In this document: positions 7,610 to 15,703 of the stretch, piece after piece
Layout: each line of letters opens with the position of its first letter
Position numbering within the stretch: the first letter of the stretch is position 1
DNA from: Gammaproteobacteria bacterium
Lineage (GTDB): Bacteria; Pseudomonadota; Gammaproteobacteria; Nevskiales; Nevskiaceae
Direction: 5' to 3'
Assembly: GCA_028871525.1 (NCBI GenBank)
Contig: JAGWMX010000004.1
Location: 1-59,856 of the forward strand
Length of the DNA stretch: 59,856 bases
Position numbers and translations under genes: made by a program
Notes under the pieces: model-generated
The model's input: the letters and a program-made list of their open reading frames with translations, nothing else
Database searches by the model: none
Told to the model about the DNA's origin: nothing

Positions 7610-8985
7610 GTCGGTTGGCCGGCCCGTTCGAGCACGACCCGCTGCCGGTAATCCGGTACTTCACAGGCCCAGTCGAGGCTTTCTCCGATATGGCGCCGCA
7701 GCGCATCGGCCGCGTCGGGCTCGCCGTGAGTGATAAAAGTGCGCTTCGGCGGAACATCGAAGCTGCGTAGCCAGTCGAGGATCTCGGCATAGTCGGCGTG
7801 CGCGGACAGGTTGCTCAGCGAGGTGATTTCGGCACGCACCGGCACATATTCGCCGTGGATCTTGATCGAATCCGCGCCGCGCAGCAGCGCGGCTCCGCGG
7901 GTACCGCCGGCCTGGAAACCGGTGAAGATGATGGCGTTGTTGGGATCGGCTGCGAACGCTTTGAGATGGTGGATGACGCGGCCGCCGGTGGCCATGCCGC
8001 TGCCGGCGACGATCAGCATCGGACCGCGACGCAGGTTGAGAGCTTTCGACTGCTCGACGGTGTTGACGATGCGCGCGGTGCGGCACATGGCCTCGGTTTG
8101 TTCACGCGTCAGCCGATGCTCGCCGATGTGGCGAAGGTATATCGCCGTGGCGTCCACCGCCATCGGGCTGTTCAGAAACACCGGCAGGTCGGCCGCTATG
8201 GCGTTTTGCGACTTGAGCCGCTCGATGCAATACAGCAGCGTCTGCGTACGGCCGACGGTGAAGGCCGGCACCACCATCACGCCGTTGCGGCCGGCCACGC
8301 GGCGGATCACTTCGCCCAGTTGGGCAATCGGATCCGCCGCCGGGTGGCGCCGGTCGCCGTAGGTCGACTCGATCACCAGCGCATCGGCAGACGGCGGTCG
8401 GTCGGGTGGCCGCATCAGCAGATCGTGCGGTCGCCCGAGATCTCCGCTGAACAGGATGCGGGTCGCGCCGTCGTCGATATGCACCGTCGCGCTGCCGAGC
8501 AGATGGCCGGCGTGCAGCAGCCGCGCACGCAGACCGGCGACCGGCTCGAAGGTCTCCCGGAAGAGCCGCGTCCGGAACTGCTCCAGTGCACGGAATGCGT
8601 CCGCTTCGGTGTAAAGCGGTAGCGCCAGCTTGTGTTTCGAGTGACGGTGGCGGTTGGCGTGCTCGGCATCCTCTTCCTGGATGCGGCCACTGTCCGGCAG
8701 CAGGATGCGGCATAGATCGTAAGTCGCCGGAGTGCAGTAGATCGGGCCGGTAAACCCGTTGCGCACCAGCAACGGCAGATAACCCGAGTGATCCAGATGG
8801 GCATGGGTCAGCACCACCGCACCGAGCGTTTCCGGGTTGAACGGAAGCGGCGCCCAGTTGCGCAGGCGCAGCTGCTTGTAGCCCTGGAACAGGCCGCAGT
8901 CGACCAGCAGGCGCCGCCCGCCGCGGGTCAACAGATATTTGGAGCCGGTGACGGTTCCGGTCGCGCCGAGGAATTGCAGTTGCAT
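7606..8985 (-). CDS. MBL-fold beta-CASP RNase-like protein
   Basis: A 459-residue metallo-beta-lactamase/beta-CASP protein of the CPSF73/RNase family. The zinc motif THAHLDHSG gives H61, H63, D65 and H66. Further motifs are HAGHLLGSA, FSGDLGR, VIESTYGDR, the beta-CASP part (PAFTVGRTQ, FLNSPMAVDAT), GSGMATGGRVIHHL, and the C-terminal RMMBL piece with SAHADYAEILDWL and FITHGEPDAA. It is probably an RNA endo- or exonuclease. The start is taken at the ATG at 8985 (MQLQFLGATG); the upstream 24 codons look non-coding. It heads the RNase-phosphorylase-PRPP synthetase operon. An FNR-type box lies 72-85 bases upstream. Confidence 0.92.
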   Translation of the reverse strand: MQLQFLGATGTVTGSKYLLTRGGRRLLVDCGLFQGYKQLRLRNWAPLPFNPETLGAVVLTHAHLDHSGYLPLLVRNGFTGPIYCTPATYDLCRILLPDSGRIQEEDAEHANRHRHSKHKLALPLYTEADAFRALEQFRTRLFRETFEPVAGLRARLLHAGHLLGSATVHIDDGATRILFSGDLGRPHDLLMRPPDRPPSADALVIESTYGDRRHPAADPIAQLGEVIRRVAGRNGVMVVPAFTVGRTQTLLYCIERLKSQNAIAADLPVFLNSPMAVDATAIYLRHIGEHRLTREQTEAMCRTARIVNTVEQSKALNLRRGPMLIVAGSGMATGGRVIHHLKAFAADPNNAIIFTGFQAGGTRGAALLRGADSIKIHGEYVPVRAEITSLSNLSAHADYAEILDWLRSFDVPPKRTFITHGEPDAADALRRHIGESLDWACEVPDYRQRVVLERAGQPT

Positions 8986-9056
8986 CGGCTTTCTCGTGCC
9001 GGTCGGAGGCGGGGTCGTCGTCTGAGCCAGCATCGACCCTGTCCGGTGCCGCCGCA

Positions 9057-9070
9057 TTGATTTGTGTCAT
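9057..9070. promoter_or_regulatory. FNR/ANR-type box upstream of the beta-CASP RNase operon
   Basis: TTGAT-TTGT-GTCAT, two mismatches from TTGAT-N4-ATCAA, 72-85 bases upstream of the ATG at 8985 on the minus strand. Confidence 0.5.
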
Positions 9071-9257
9071 GCCGCGGTGTCCGCGGCCAGGATCGGCGTG
9101 ATCGACGAGTCGCTGCGGTGCAGATGCCGATGCTTTCGACGGGGCAGCGCGCGGCCGGTTGTCCTAAACGGTGGCGGAGGTAACACGAACGGACGGCAAA
9201 AACCCCATAGGCATTAATCTGTTTGTGCATTATCGCGGACCGGAGGCAGCTGCCGCA

Positions 9258-9271
9258 TCGACCCGGGTCAA
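9258..9271. promoter_or_regulatory. Weak FNR-type half-conserved box
   Basis: TCGAC-CCGG-GTCAA; the right half is good and the left half poor (three mismatches overall). It lies 137-150 bases before the Crp/Fnr gene at 9408 and could serve autoregulation. Confidence 0.3.
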
Positions 9272-9407
9272 ACGCACGATCGACGCGGCGTGATCCACGG
9301 CCTGGGTCCGCCGCTAAGTAGTTTCCACAGGCCGGCTGCGGAAATTGCGAATAGTGCTCCGGTGTCGACGCGGCCATGCTGCGGTCGCGCACCCAGAGGA
9401 GAATTGA

Positions 9408-10148
9408 ATGGCTTTCGACGCGACTCCGCAAAACCGGATCAGTAATGAGTGCCTTGTTTGCCCGGTGAACCAATGTCTGGGCCGCAGTGGCGGCGGTTGT
9501 TCGACTCGGACCGGGTTTGAAACGCTGGCATCGCGGCGGGCGGTGATGCCGGGCAGTGGCGCGCTCTACCACGTTGGCGACAGCTTGCGCAGCCTCTATT
9601 CGGTGCGTGCCGGCTGCCTCAAGGCATACACGGTCGATGCCGAGGGCAACGAGCGCATCCGCGGCTTCTATCTGCCGGGCGATGCGATCGGGCTCGACGC
9701 GATTGGCGAGGGGCGCTGCATGTCGACCGTTGTCGCGGTCGCTCCGTCTCAGGTTTGCGTTGCGCCGCTGGATGAGCTCAAGCCGCTCATGTTGCGGCAG
9801 CCGCTGCTGGCGACGCGCATGATCGAGCAAACCAGCCGTGAATTGGCATTGGCGCTTTCGCTTTCAGGCGATTTCACCGCCGACCAGCGGCTGGCGGCGT
9901 TCCTGCTCTATATGCGCCAACGGCTCGGCGGCGGTGCGCTGCGCCTGCCGATGTCGCAGCGGGATATCGGCAACTACCTGCGATTGGCCACCGAGACGGT
10001 GTGCCGGACGCTGAAAAGTTTTGGGCGCAAAAACTGGATTGCGCCGGGCGAGCGGCTGATTCGCATCATCGACGAGTACGCATTGCAACGGCTGGCCGCT
10101 CCGGTAGGGTTGCTCCACGATCACACCGATTGGGCGCAGGCAGCCTAG
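9408..10148 (+). CDS. Crp/Fnr-family regulator of FNR/ANR type (probable O2 sensor)
   Basis: A 246-residue protein with an N-terminal cysteine cluster, a cyclic-nucleotide-binding-like beta roll and a C-terminal HTH. Cysteines 15, 18 and 23 (NECLVCPVNQC) and C117 (SQVCVAP) line up with the four 4Fe-4S ligands of E. coli FNR (C20, C23, C29, C122); C31 and C104 are extra. GFYLPGDAIGLDAIGEG matches the FNR core. The recognition helix is ATETVCRTLKSF: the FNR contact residues E and R are kept but the serine is cysteine. The start ATG follows AGAGGAGAA. It is the best candidate to bind the TTGAY-N4-RTCAA boxes of this window. Confidence 0.92.
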   Translation: MAFDATPQNRISNECLVCPVNQCLGRSGGGCSTRTGFETLASRRAVMPGSGALYHVGDSLRSLYSVRAGCLKAYTVDAEGNERIRGFYLPGDAIGLDAIGEGRCMSTVVAVAPSQVCVAPLDELKPLMLRQPLLATRMIEQTSRELALALSLSGDFTADQRLAAFLLYMRQRLGGGALRLPMSQRDIGNYLRLATETVCRTLKSFGRKNWIAPGERLIRIIDEYALQRLAAPVGLLHDHTDWAQAA

Positions 10149-10221
10149 AAACCGCCGGGAGCGACGGGGATGGCGCCGGAGGGCGTCTCCGTCGCGGTGC
10201 CTTCATGCGCGTTGCATCCGG

Positions 10222-10599
10222 TCATTGTTCTTGCACCGCTCTCGGCACGGCATTTCCAGGCGGCGGCATGGCGGCCGCGGCACAGACACTGCAACGCGTC
10301 GCGTCGGGTACCGCGCGCAACCGCAGTTCGTCGATCGGACGCTCGCAACGCTCGCAGATCCCGAACCGTCCGCTTCGGATCCGCTCCAGGGCCCGCTGCA
10401 CCTGTTCGATTTCAACCAGCGTGGCATCGGCCAGACGGTCCAGTACCTCGTCGTTTTCACGTTCTGCCGCACGGTCGGCGGAATCGGCGGACACAGCGGC
10501 ATCGGTGTGCCGGCGGTCGCGTTCCAGAGCCTGGATTCGCCTGGTCAATTCCCGGTGCCGGCGGGTCAGCACGGTTTGGGTGTGTTCGAGCAGGGCCAT
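10222..10599 (-). CDS. DksA/TraR-family zinc-finger protein
   Basis: A 125-residue protein with a helical coiled-coil N-terminus (residues 1-75) and a four-cysteine zinc finger: CERC (82-85) and CSVC (103-106), joined by the family's PIDELRLRAVPDATR stretch. DksA/TraR proteins bind in the RNA polymerase secondary channel. The acidic coiled-coil tip of DksA is not clearly kept (the tip region reads AVSADSADRAAERENDE, which does hold several acids). The start is the ATG at 10599 with a GGAAG site. An FNR-type box sits 59-72 bases upstream, so it is probably a low-oxygen DksA-like factor. It diverges from the UspE-like gene. Confidence 0.9.
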   Translation of the reverse strand: MALLEHTQTVLTRRHRELTRRIQALERDRRHTDAAVSADSADRAAERENDEVLDRLADATLVEIEQVQRALERIRSGRFGICERCERPIDELRLRAVPDATRCSVCAAAAMPPPGNAVPRAVQEQ

Positions 10600-10657
10600 C
10601 TGCAGTCTTCCGCGGCAAGCGTGATGCACAGTCTTCAGCGGCGTTGCGTCGTCCGCC

Positions 10658-10671
10658 TTGACCTGGATCAA
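10658..10671. promoter_or_regulatory. FNR/ANR-type box upstream of the DksA/TraR-like gene
   Basis: TTGAC-CTGG-ATCAA, one mismatch from consensus. If it activates at -41.5 on the minus strand, transcription would start near 10623, 24 bases before the ATG at 10599. Confidence 0.75.
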
Positions 10672-10736
10672 GCCGCGTGCGCGGTTTGCGATGGCGCCGC
10701 AACTCCAGATTTACCGGCCCGGCGCGGTCGTCCGCG

Positions 10737-10750
10737 TTGATCTGGATCAT
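10737..10750. promoter_or_regulatory. FNR/ANR-type box upstream of the UspE-like gene
   Basis: TTGAT-CTGG-ATCAT, one mismatch from consensus, with the same CTGG spacer as the box at 10658. If it activates at -41.5 on the plus strand, transcription would start near 10785, 64 bases before the GTG at 10849. Confidence 0.75.
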
Positions 10751-10848
10751 TGAGCGTCGCCGAGCGCGCCAGCAGACTTTGCCGATGCGGATTGCGGTCG
10801 ATCGCGACCACAGGCCGAAGCGCGATAGAGCTGCGATGGAGATTCGCT

Positions 10849-11829
10849 GTGGGAAAACTGAAATCGATCATGGTGGTTATGCCGTCGCGGCAACAGATGA
10901 GCCCGGCGGTTCACCGCGCGATGGCCTATGCGCGCCGTACCGAGACGGTGCTGTATCTGCAGCTGTTCGATCACTACGCCCCGATCGATTATTCCGAGTC
11001 GATCTTCGGCGCCGAGGTTGCCGAGCGCGCCCGCCGCGACTATATCGAAGAACGCATGCGCTGGCTTACGCAGCAGGCTGCGGGCCTGGCCGACCAGGGT
11101 CTGCGTGTCGAGTGCGACGTCGTCTGGGCCCCGCGCCCCCACGAAGCGATCATCGGCCGAATCCTCGGCCTCGAGCCGGACGTTGTGCTCAAGGACGTCG
11201 ACTGCGAACCCGACAGCGGAGCGTTGCGGCTGGCTGCGGTCGATTGGAAGCTGCTGCGCCTCAACCCGGCGCCGGTGATGCTGGTGCACCCGCAGTCGAA
11301 GCTGTTGCCGCACCACGTGCTGGCGGCTGTGGATGTGACGGTCGCCGGCGGCGAGGCGGCGCTCAACGACGAAATCGTCGACGCCGCACGGCTGTTTTCC
11401 GCGCTCAGCGGTGCCGAGATGGATATCGTCTCGGTGTTTTCGTACAACCCGCTTAAGCCGTACGGCACCGGTTTCATAGCGGAGTCCTACGAGCTGATGG
11501 ATTCCGCGCATAAACAGGCGCTGGAGCGGTTCGCCGCACGCCAGAAGATCGCCGCCGCACACGTCAAGCGTGTCTGCACCCTGGACGCGGGCGGCGGCAT
11601 CGCGGAGTACGCGAAGAAAAGCGGCTCGGACCTGGTCGTGCTCGGCTGCGCCTATCACGGCGGCCTTGAGCGCTTGCTGTTCGGCACCACCGCCGAAGCT
11701 TTGTTGCGGCGCCTGACCTGCGATGCGCTGCTGGTAAAGCCCTCGGGATACCTGGCGGAACTGGCCAAGCATCTCGATCTCGAGGCGCTCAAGACCAAGT
11801 ACGCCGCCGGAATTGTCGAGACTTCCTGA
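10849..11829 (+). CDS. UspE-like protein with two universal stress domains
   Basis: A 326-residue protein, about the length of E. coli UspE (316), with two tandem Usp domains (roughly residues 6-150 and 160-300). The first starts KSIMVVMPSRQQMSPAV; the second starts HHVLAAVDVTVAGG and ends DLVVLGCAYHGGLERLLFGT..EALLRRL..DALLVKPSG. That last part resembles the G-X9-G(S/T) nucleotide loop of UspA proteins. A GTG start at 10849 is chosen because GGAG lies 8 bases before it; the earlier in-frame ATG at 10750 sits inside the FNR box. Usp proteins support survival under energy limitation. It diverges from the DksA-like gene with paired FNR boxes. Confidence 0.88.
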   Translation: MGKLKSIMVVMPSRQQMSPAVHRAMAYARRTETVLYLQLFDHYAPIDYSESIFGAEVAERARRDYIEERMRWLTQQAAGLADQGLRVECDVVWAPRPHEAIIGRILGLEPDVVLKDVDCEPDSGALRLAAVDWKLLRLNPAPVMLVHPQSKLLPHHVLAAVDVTVAGGEAALNDEIVDAARLFSALSGAEMDIVSVFSYNPLKPYGTGFIAESYELMDSAHKQALERFAARQKIAAAHVKRVCTLDAGGGIAEYAKKSGSDLVVLGCAYHGGLERLLFGTTAEALLRRLTCDALLVKPSGYLAELAKHLDLEALKTKYAAGIVETS

Positions 11830-11876
11830 AATTCCCGGCGCGCTTCGCGTCGCTCCGGTCCGTGTCGCTCTGGCCA

Positions 11877-11903
11877 GGGCAGTCTCCGGGCGGCTGACTG
11901 CCC
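11877..11903. other. Stem-loop between the usp and fixL genes
   Basis: Perfect 8-base arms GGGCAGTC and GACTGCCC with an 11-base loop. No T-run follows, so it is not a classical terminator; it could be a processing or attenuating hairpin ahead of fixL. Confidence 0.35.
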
Positions 11904-11958
11904 GTACAATTGGGTCGGCTGCCGATGGCCGGTTACCCATGGATAAGGACACCGCACG

Positions 11959-13494
11959 ATGTCCGTTGAGATCGCTGCCGGCGTGCCGGGCCCTGAACCG
12001 GCGGATTCCCGCCGCATCTCCGAGGATCGTCTCGGCGCCCTGCTCGACGCAGCGGTCGATCCGATCGTGCTGATCGATCCGGCGGGGCGGATAACGCTTT
12101 TCAACCGCGCGGCGGAGAGAGTATTCGGCTACGCCGCCGCAGAGGTGATCGGCAAGAACGTGTCCACGCTGATGCCGGCGCCGTATCGCGATGAGCATGA
12201 CCGCTATCTGCAGCGCTATCTTCGCACTGGAACTGCGCACATCATCGGCGTCGGCCGCGAAGTGATCGCGCAGCGCAAGGACGGCCGCACTTTTCCGGTC
12301 GATCTTTCGGTCGGCGAATTTCGCAGCGGTTCCGAACGCGGCTTTGTCGGCGTGCTGCGCGACATCAGCCTGCGCAAACAGCAGGAACAGGAGATCCACC
12401 GGATCAACGAGGAGCTGCGGCTGATCTTCGACAGCACGCCGACGGCCACCACGATCACCGATCACCGCGGTGTCATCGTCAACGCCAACCGCGCCAGCGA
12501 AACATTGCTCGGCTATGCGCCGGAAGCGCTCGCGGGCGTTCATCATTCGGAGCTGATCCTGGATCAGGACCGCGGAACCGTGCGCGAGAACTTCGACCGT
12601 CTGCGCGAAACTGGCGAACGCTTCCAATGCGAGGTTCGCTACCTGACCCGCAGCGGGCACGCGCTTTACGCGCTGCTCAACGCCGGCGTTGCGCGCGATG
12701 CGCAGGGCATGCCGTTGTTGATGGTCTGCGAAATCCACGATCGCAGCGCATTGTTTGCGGCGGCGCAGGAAGTGGAGGAATTGCACGCCAAGCTGATGCA
12801 CGTCAGCCGTATCGGGCTGCTCGGTGAAATGGCCAGCGGCATCGCGCACGAGGTCAACCAGCCGCTCGCGGCCATCGCCAGCTACGCCAGCGCGGCGCGA
12901 CGCATGCTGCTCGGCGGCATGTCGGATCAGCAGGAGCTGGCCACTGTTCTCGACAAGATCGCGGCGCAGTCGGATCGCGCCGGAAAAGTGATTCGCGGCC
13001 TGCGCAATCTGGCCCGCAAGCGCGAGGCCGTAAGCGAGCCGGTGGATTGCAGGGCGCTGATTCAGGAGGTGCTGCGGCTGGTCGAGTTCGAGTTGCGCGC
13101 CAAAGGATTGCGCGTTCTGCTCAATCTGGAGCCGGTTCTTCCGGTGGTGCAAGGTGATGGCGTGCAGATTCAGCAGGTGGTGCTGAACCTGATTCAAAAT
13201 GCAATAGAAGCCATGGGCGAGAGCGCGTCCTGTGATTATCTGGAAATCACCGCGTCGGCGCCCGACGCCGGTTGGATCGAAATCAGCGTCAGCGACTGCG
13301 GTCCGGGACTGGCCGAAGGTGGCGAGGCCCGTCTGTTCGAGCCGTTCTTCACCACCAAGCCCCAGGGTACGGGGTTGGGACTGTCGATCTGCAAATCCAT
13401 CACCAACGCCCACGGCGGAGAGCTGCATTACCGGCGCAACGACCATGGCGGCGCGGAATTCATCATGCGGCTGCCGTCGATGACGCGGCAATGA
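11959..13494 (+). CDS. fixL: FixL-type haem-PAS sensor histidine kinase
   Basis: A 511-residue soluble kinase with no membrane segment. The first PAS domain (about 24-137) carries the FixL haem signature. H80 lies in YRDEHDRY (proximal haem ligand), with R86, H94, R100 (in IIGVGREV) and L116 at exactly the offsets of Bradyrhizobium FixL H200, R206, H214, R220 and L236. A second PAS (about 152-262) lacks a haem histidine. The kinase part has the H-box ASGIAHEVNQPLAAI (H297), N-box NLIQNAIEAM, and GLGLSICKSI with a FFTTKPQGTG lead. It should sense O2 and phosphorylate FixJ. It overlaps fixJ as ATGA. Confidence 0.93.
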   Translation: MSVEIAAGVPGPEPADSRRISEDRLGALLDAAVDPIVLIDPAGRITLFNRAAERVFGYAAAEVIGKNVSTLMPAPYRDEHDRYLQRYLRTGTAHIIGVGREVIAQRKDGRTFPVDLSVGEFRSGSERGFVGVLRDISLRKQQEQEIHRINEELRLIFDSTPTATTITDHRGVIVNANRASETLLGYAPEALAGVHHSELILDQDRGTVRENFDRLRETGERFQCEVRYLTRSGHALYALLNAGVARDAQGMPLLMVCEIHDRSALFAAAQEVEELHAKLMHVSRIGLLGEMASGIAHEVNQPLAAIASYASAARRMLLGGMSDQQELATVLDKIAAQSDRAGKVIRGLRNLARKREAVSEPVDCRALIQEVLRLVEFELRAKGLRVLLNLEPVLPVVQGDGVQIQQVVLNLIQNAIEAMGESASCDYLEITASAPDAGWIEISVSDCGPGLAEGGEARLFEPFFTTKPQGTGLGLSICKSITNAHGGELHYRRNDHGGAEFIMRLPSMTRQ

Positions 13495-14117
13495 AACAGA
13501 CCGAAGCCGCCGCTACGGGAATCGTGTATATCGTCGACGACGAGGAGGCGGTGCGCGACAGCATCGCACTGCTGCTGCGGTCGGTGGGGATCCGCTCACG
13601 CGGCTTCGCGGACGCCCGCGGATTTTTGGCCGAGCATTCTTCGGAACAGCAGGGCTGCCTGTTGCTGGATGTACGCATGCCGGGTATGAGCGGACTTGAA
13701 CTGCAGCACGAAATGAATCGCCGGGGCCTGGCCATTCCGGTGATCTTTATCACCGGCCACGGTGACGTGCCGATGGCCGTGGAAGCGATGCGAGCCGGTG
13801 CGGTGGATTTCCTGCAGAAACCGTTCAACGACGACGATCTGATCCGTCGCGTGCAGAAAGCTCTGGAACAGGATCGCCGCTTGCGCGAGCAGCTCATGCA
13901 CCTGGAGCAGATTCGCCGGCGCTACGACAGCCTGACGCCGCGCGAGGTGGAAGTCGCCGAGCGGCTTGTGGCCGGCGACGCCAACAAGGTGGTGGCGCTC
14001 GACCTTGGCTTGAGCGAGCGCACGGTGGAACTGCACCGCGCGCACCTGATGCAGAAAATGCAGGCGCGCGGACTGGCGCAGCTGGTGCAGATGCTGCTGC
14101 AGCTGAAAAACGCCTGA
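13491..14117 (+). CDS. fixJ: FixJ-type response regulator
   Basis: A 208-residue regulator: receiver domain (residues 10-125) with acidic pocket VDDEEAVRD, phosphoacceptor D60 in LLLDVRMPGMSG, T in FITGHGDVPMAVEAM and K in FLQKPFNDDDL. A LuxR-type HTH follows (LTPREVEVAERLVAGDANK..LGLSERTVELHRA). This is the NarL/FixJ layout. The ATG at 13491 overlaps the fixL stop (ATGA); the frame runs open further upstream but only as a shadow of fixL. In rhizobia phospho-FixJ activates fixK, a Crp/Fnr-family gene. Here two Crp/Fnr genes lie within 7 kb on either side and are logical targets, though no FixJ site was identified. Confidence 0.93.
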   Translation: MKQTEAAATGIVYIVDDEEAVRDSIALLLRSVGIRSRGFADARGFLAEHSSEQQGCLLLDVRMPGMSGLELQHEMNRRGLAIPVIFITGHGDVPMAVEAMRAGAVDFLQKPFNDDDLIRRVQKALEQDRRLREQLMHLEQIRRRYDSLTPREVEVAERLVAGDANKVVALDLGLSERTVELHRAHLMQKMQARGLAQLVQMLLQLKNA

Positions 14118-14136
14118 TTCCACCGGCGCGTGACAG

Positions 14137-14171
14137 GGCCGCCGCAACCGTCCTGCGGCCAGCTTATTTTT
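14137..14171 (+). terminator. Possible intrinsic terminator after fixJ
   Basis: Arms GGCCGC (14137-14142) and GCGGCC (14155-14160) followed by AGCTTATTTTT. The stem is only 6 pairs with a long loop, but the T-rich tail is unusual in this GC-rich sequence. Confidence 0.4.
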
Positions 14172-14198
14172 CCGCGATCGCTACGAGCGGCGACATCC

Positions 14199-15597
14199 GT
14201 GACAGACAGGGCATTTGAACGACTGACGACACATCCGCTGCGGCGCGGCCTGTCGTTGACGACCCTGGGCCTGAATGTGGGCGGCCGCTTCCTGCTGCAT
14301 AACCTGCGCAATACCCTGCGCTCGCCGCAGGCGCGGCATCAGGCCGATCGTGATTTCTACCGCCGGCAGGGTGAAGCATTGGCGGCCCAGCTCGGGCGGC
14401 TGAAGGGCGGAATGATGAAGGCCGGTCAGTTGCTGGCCCTCTATGGCGACTATTTGCTGCCGCCGGAAGCGGTGCAGGCGCTGGACGTGCTGCAGAGTTT
14501 TTCGGTGCCGGCGGCCTGGTCGGTGGTGGAGCCGGTGCTGCGGCGCGAGCTGGGCGCCCGGTTGCGCGACCTCGAGATCGAACGTGAACCGATAGGCGCC
14601 GCTTCGCTGGGCCAGGTGCACCGCGCCCGCCTGCGCGGCAGCGACCGCGAACTATGTCTCAAGGTCCAGTATCCGGGCGTCGGCGACGCCATCGACAGCG
14701 ACGTCGCGATGCTGGCCCGCATCTTCGCCCTTAGCCGTCTGGCGCCGAGCAACCTGGATCTGCGGCCGACCTTCGACGAGGTGCGCCAGATGCTGTACCG
14801 GGAGGTCGACTACCGACGGGAGCGGTGTTACGCCGTCGCTTTCAGGCGACGACTGGCCGGCGATCCGCGTTTCGTGGTGCCCGAGACGCTGAGTGAGTAC
14901 TCCACCCGCCGTGTACTGACGATGACCTACGAGGACGGCGTGGATGTGCATGACGCAGCCGTGCAGGCGTTGCCGCAGCCGCGCCGCAACCGTTTCGCAC
15001 GGGCGTTGGTGGCGCTGTTTCTGCGCGAACTGTTCGCGTGGCGGATGGTGCAGACCGACCCTAACTTCGGCAACTATCGCTTCCGTCTGCGCGGGCCGAA
15101 TCAAGACTGTATCGTGCTGCTCGATTTTGGCGCGAGCCCGGACCTTCCCCCGCCGCTTCGTCAAGGCCTACGCCGAACTCGTCCGCGGCGCCATGCTGCA
15201 GGACACGGCGATGACCGTGCGCGGGGCCGTCGCACTTGGTATTCTCGATGCCGGTTTCCCGCGCCAGGTGCTCGATGGCTTCGCCACCATGTGCAAGGTG
15301 ATCGCCGAGCCTTTCACCGATCCCGCGAGGGGCCATATCGAGCCTCGGCTGCTGAACGCGGAGGGTGCCTACCGCTGGGCCGACAGCGACCTGCCCGCGC
15401 GCGCCGGGCGTGCCATGATGTCGAGTGCGTTGACGGTGCATTACCGCCTGCCGCCGCCGGAGATCGTCTTTCTGCATCGTCGCTTGACCGGTACTTTCGT
15501 GATGCTGGCGGCGCTGCACGCCGAGCTCGACGCCCGGCCCGAATTGCTGGAGGCTCTGCAAATCGCAGGCGGCAAGCCCGCTGCGGCGGGCCTTTGA
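14199..15597 (+). CDS. ABC1/AarF (UbiB-like) atypical kinase, interrupted by a one-base frameshift
   Basis: An ABC1-family protein, the group of UbiB/COQ8 proteins. From the GTG at 14199 the frame shows KAGQ (residues 74-77), ASLGQVHRARL, LCLKVQYPGV, the catalytic-type DPNFGNY and LLDFGA. Right after LLDFGAS the homology jumps to another frame, which continues as RTFPRRFVKAYAELVRGAML to the stop at 15597. One extra C in the CCC at 15137-15139 explains it. All kinase motifs lie before the break, so the loss is the C-terminal ~150 residues unless this is a sequencing error. The unshifted frame runs on to 15707 but encodes no recognisable protein. UbiB-like function would fit the ubiquinone theme. 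Confidence 0.75.
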
Positions 15598-15607
15598 CCT
15601 GGGTCAA
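15594..15607. promoter_or_regulatory. FNR/DNR-type box upstream of ccmF
   Basis: TTGAC-CTGG-GTCAA within the 18-base palindrome CTTTGACCTGGGTCAAAG (15592-15609). It overlaps the stop codon of the ABC1 gene and lies 97 bases before the ccmF GTG. Confidence 0.65.
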
Positions 15608-15703
15608 AGCGGACTGCGGAGATTTTGGAGATACTGAAAAAATGCGAGCAGCAAGGTATCCGGCGCGCAGGGTCCGCAGCTTCGTGTATGGCGGGCCGTT
15701 ACG

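Larger units (their letters stand above)
8986..9407. other. Divergent promoter region, RNase operon and Crp/Fnr gene
   Basis: 422 bases with no convincing gene. It holds two FNR-type boxes (9057-9070 and a weaker 9258-9271) and an AT-richer stretch around 9196-9235. The AGAGGAGAA ribosome site of the plus-strand regulator lies at its right end. Confidence 0.6.

Noticed and set aside
10747-13491. A 914-codon open frame on the minus strand opposite the usp and fixL genes
   Set aside because: It is antisense to two clear genes, is rich in His/Arg/Gln as expected of a GC-rich shadow frame, and has no recognisable domain.
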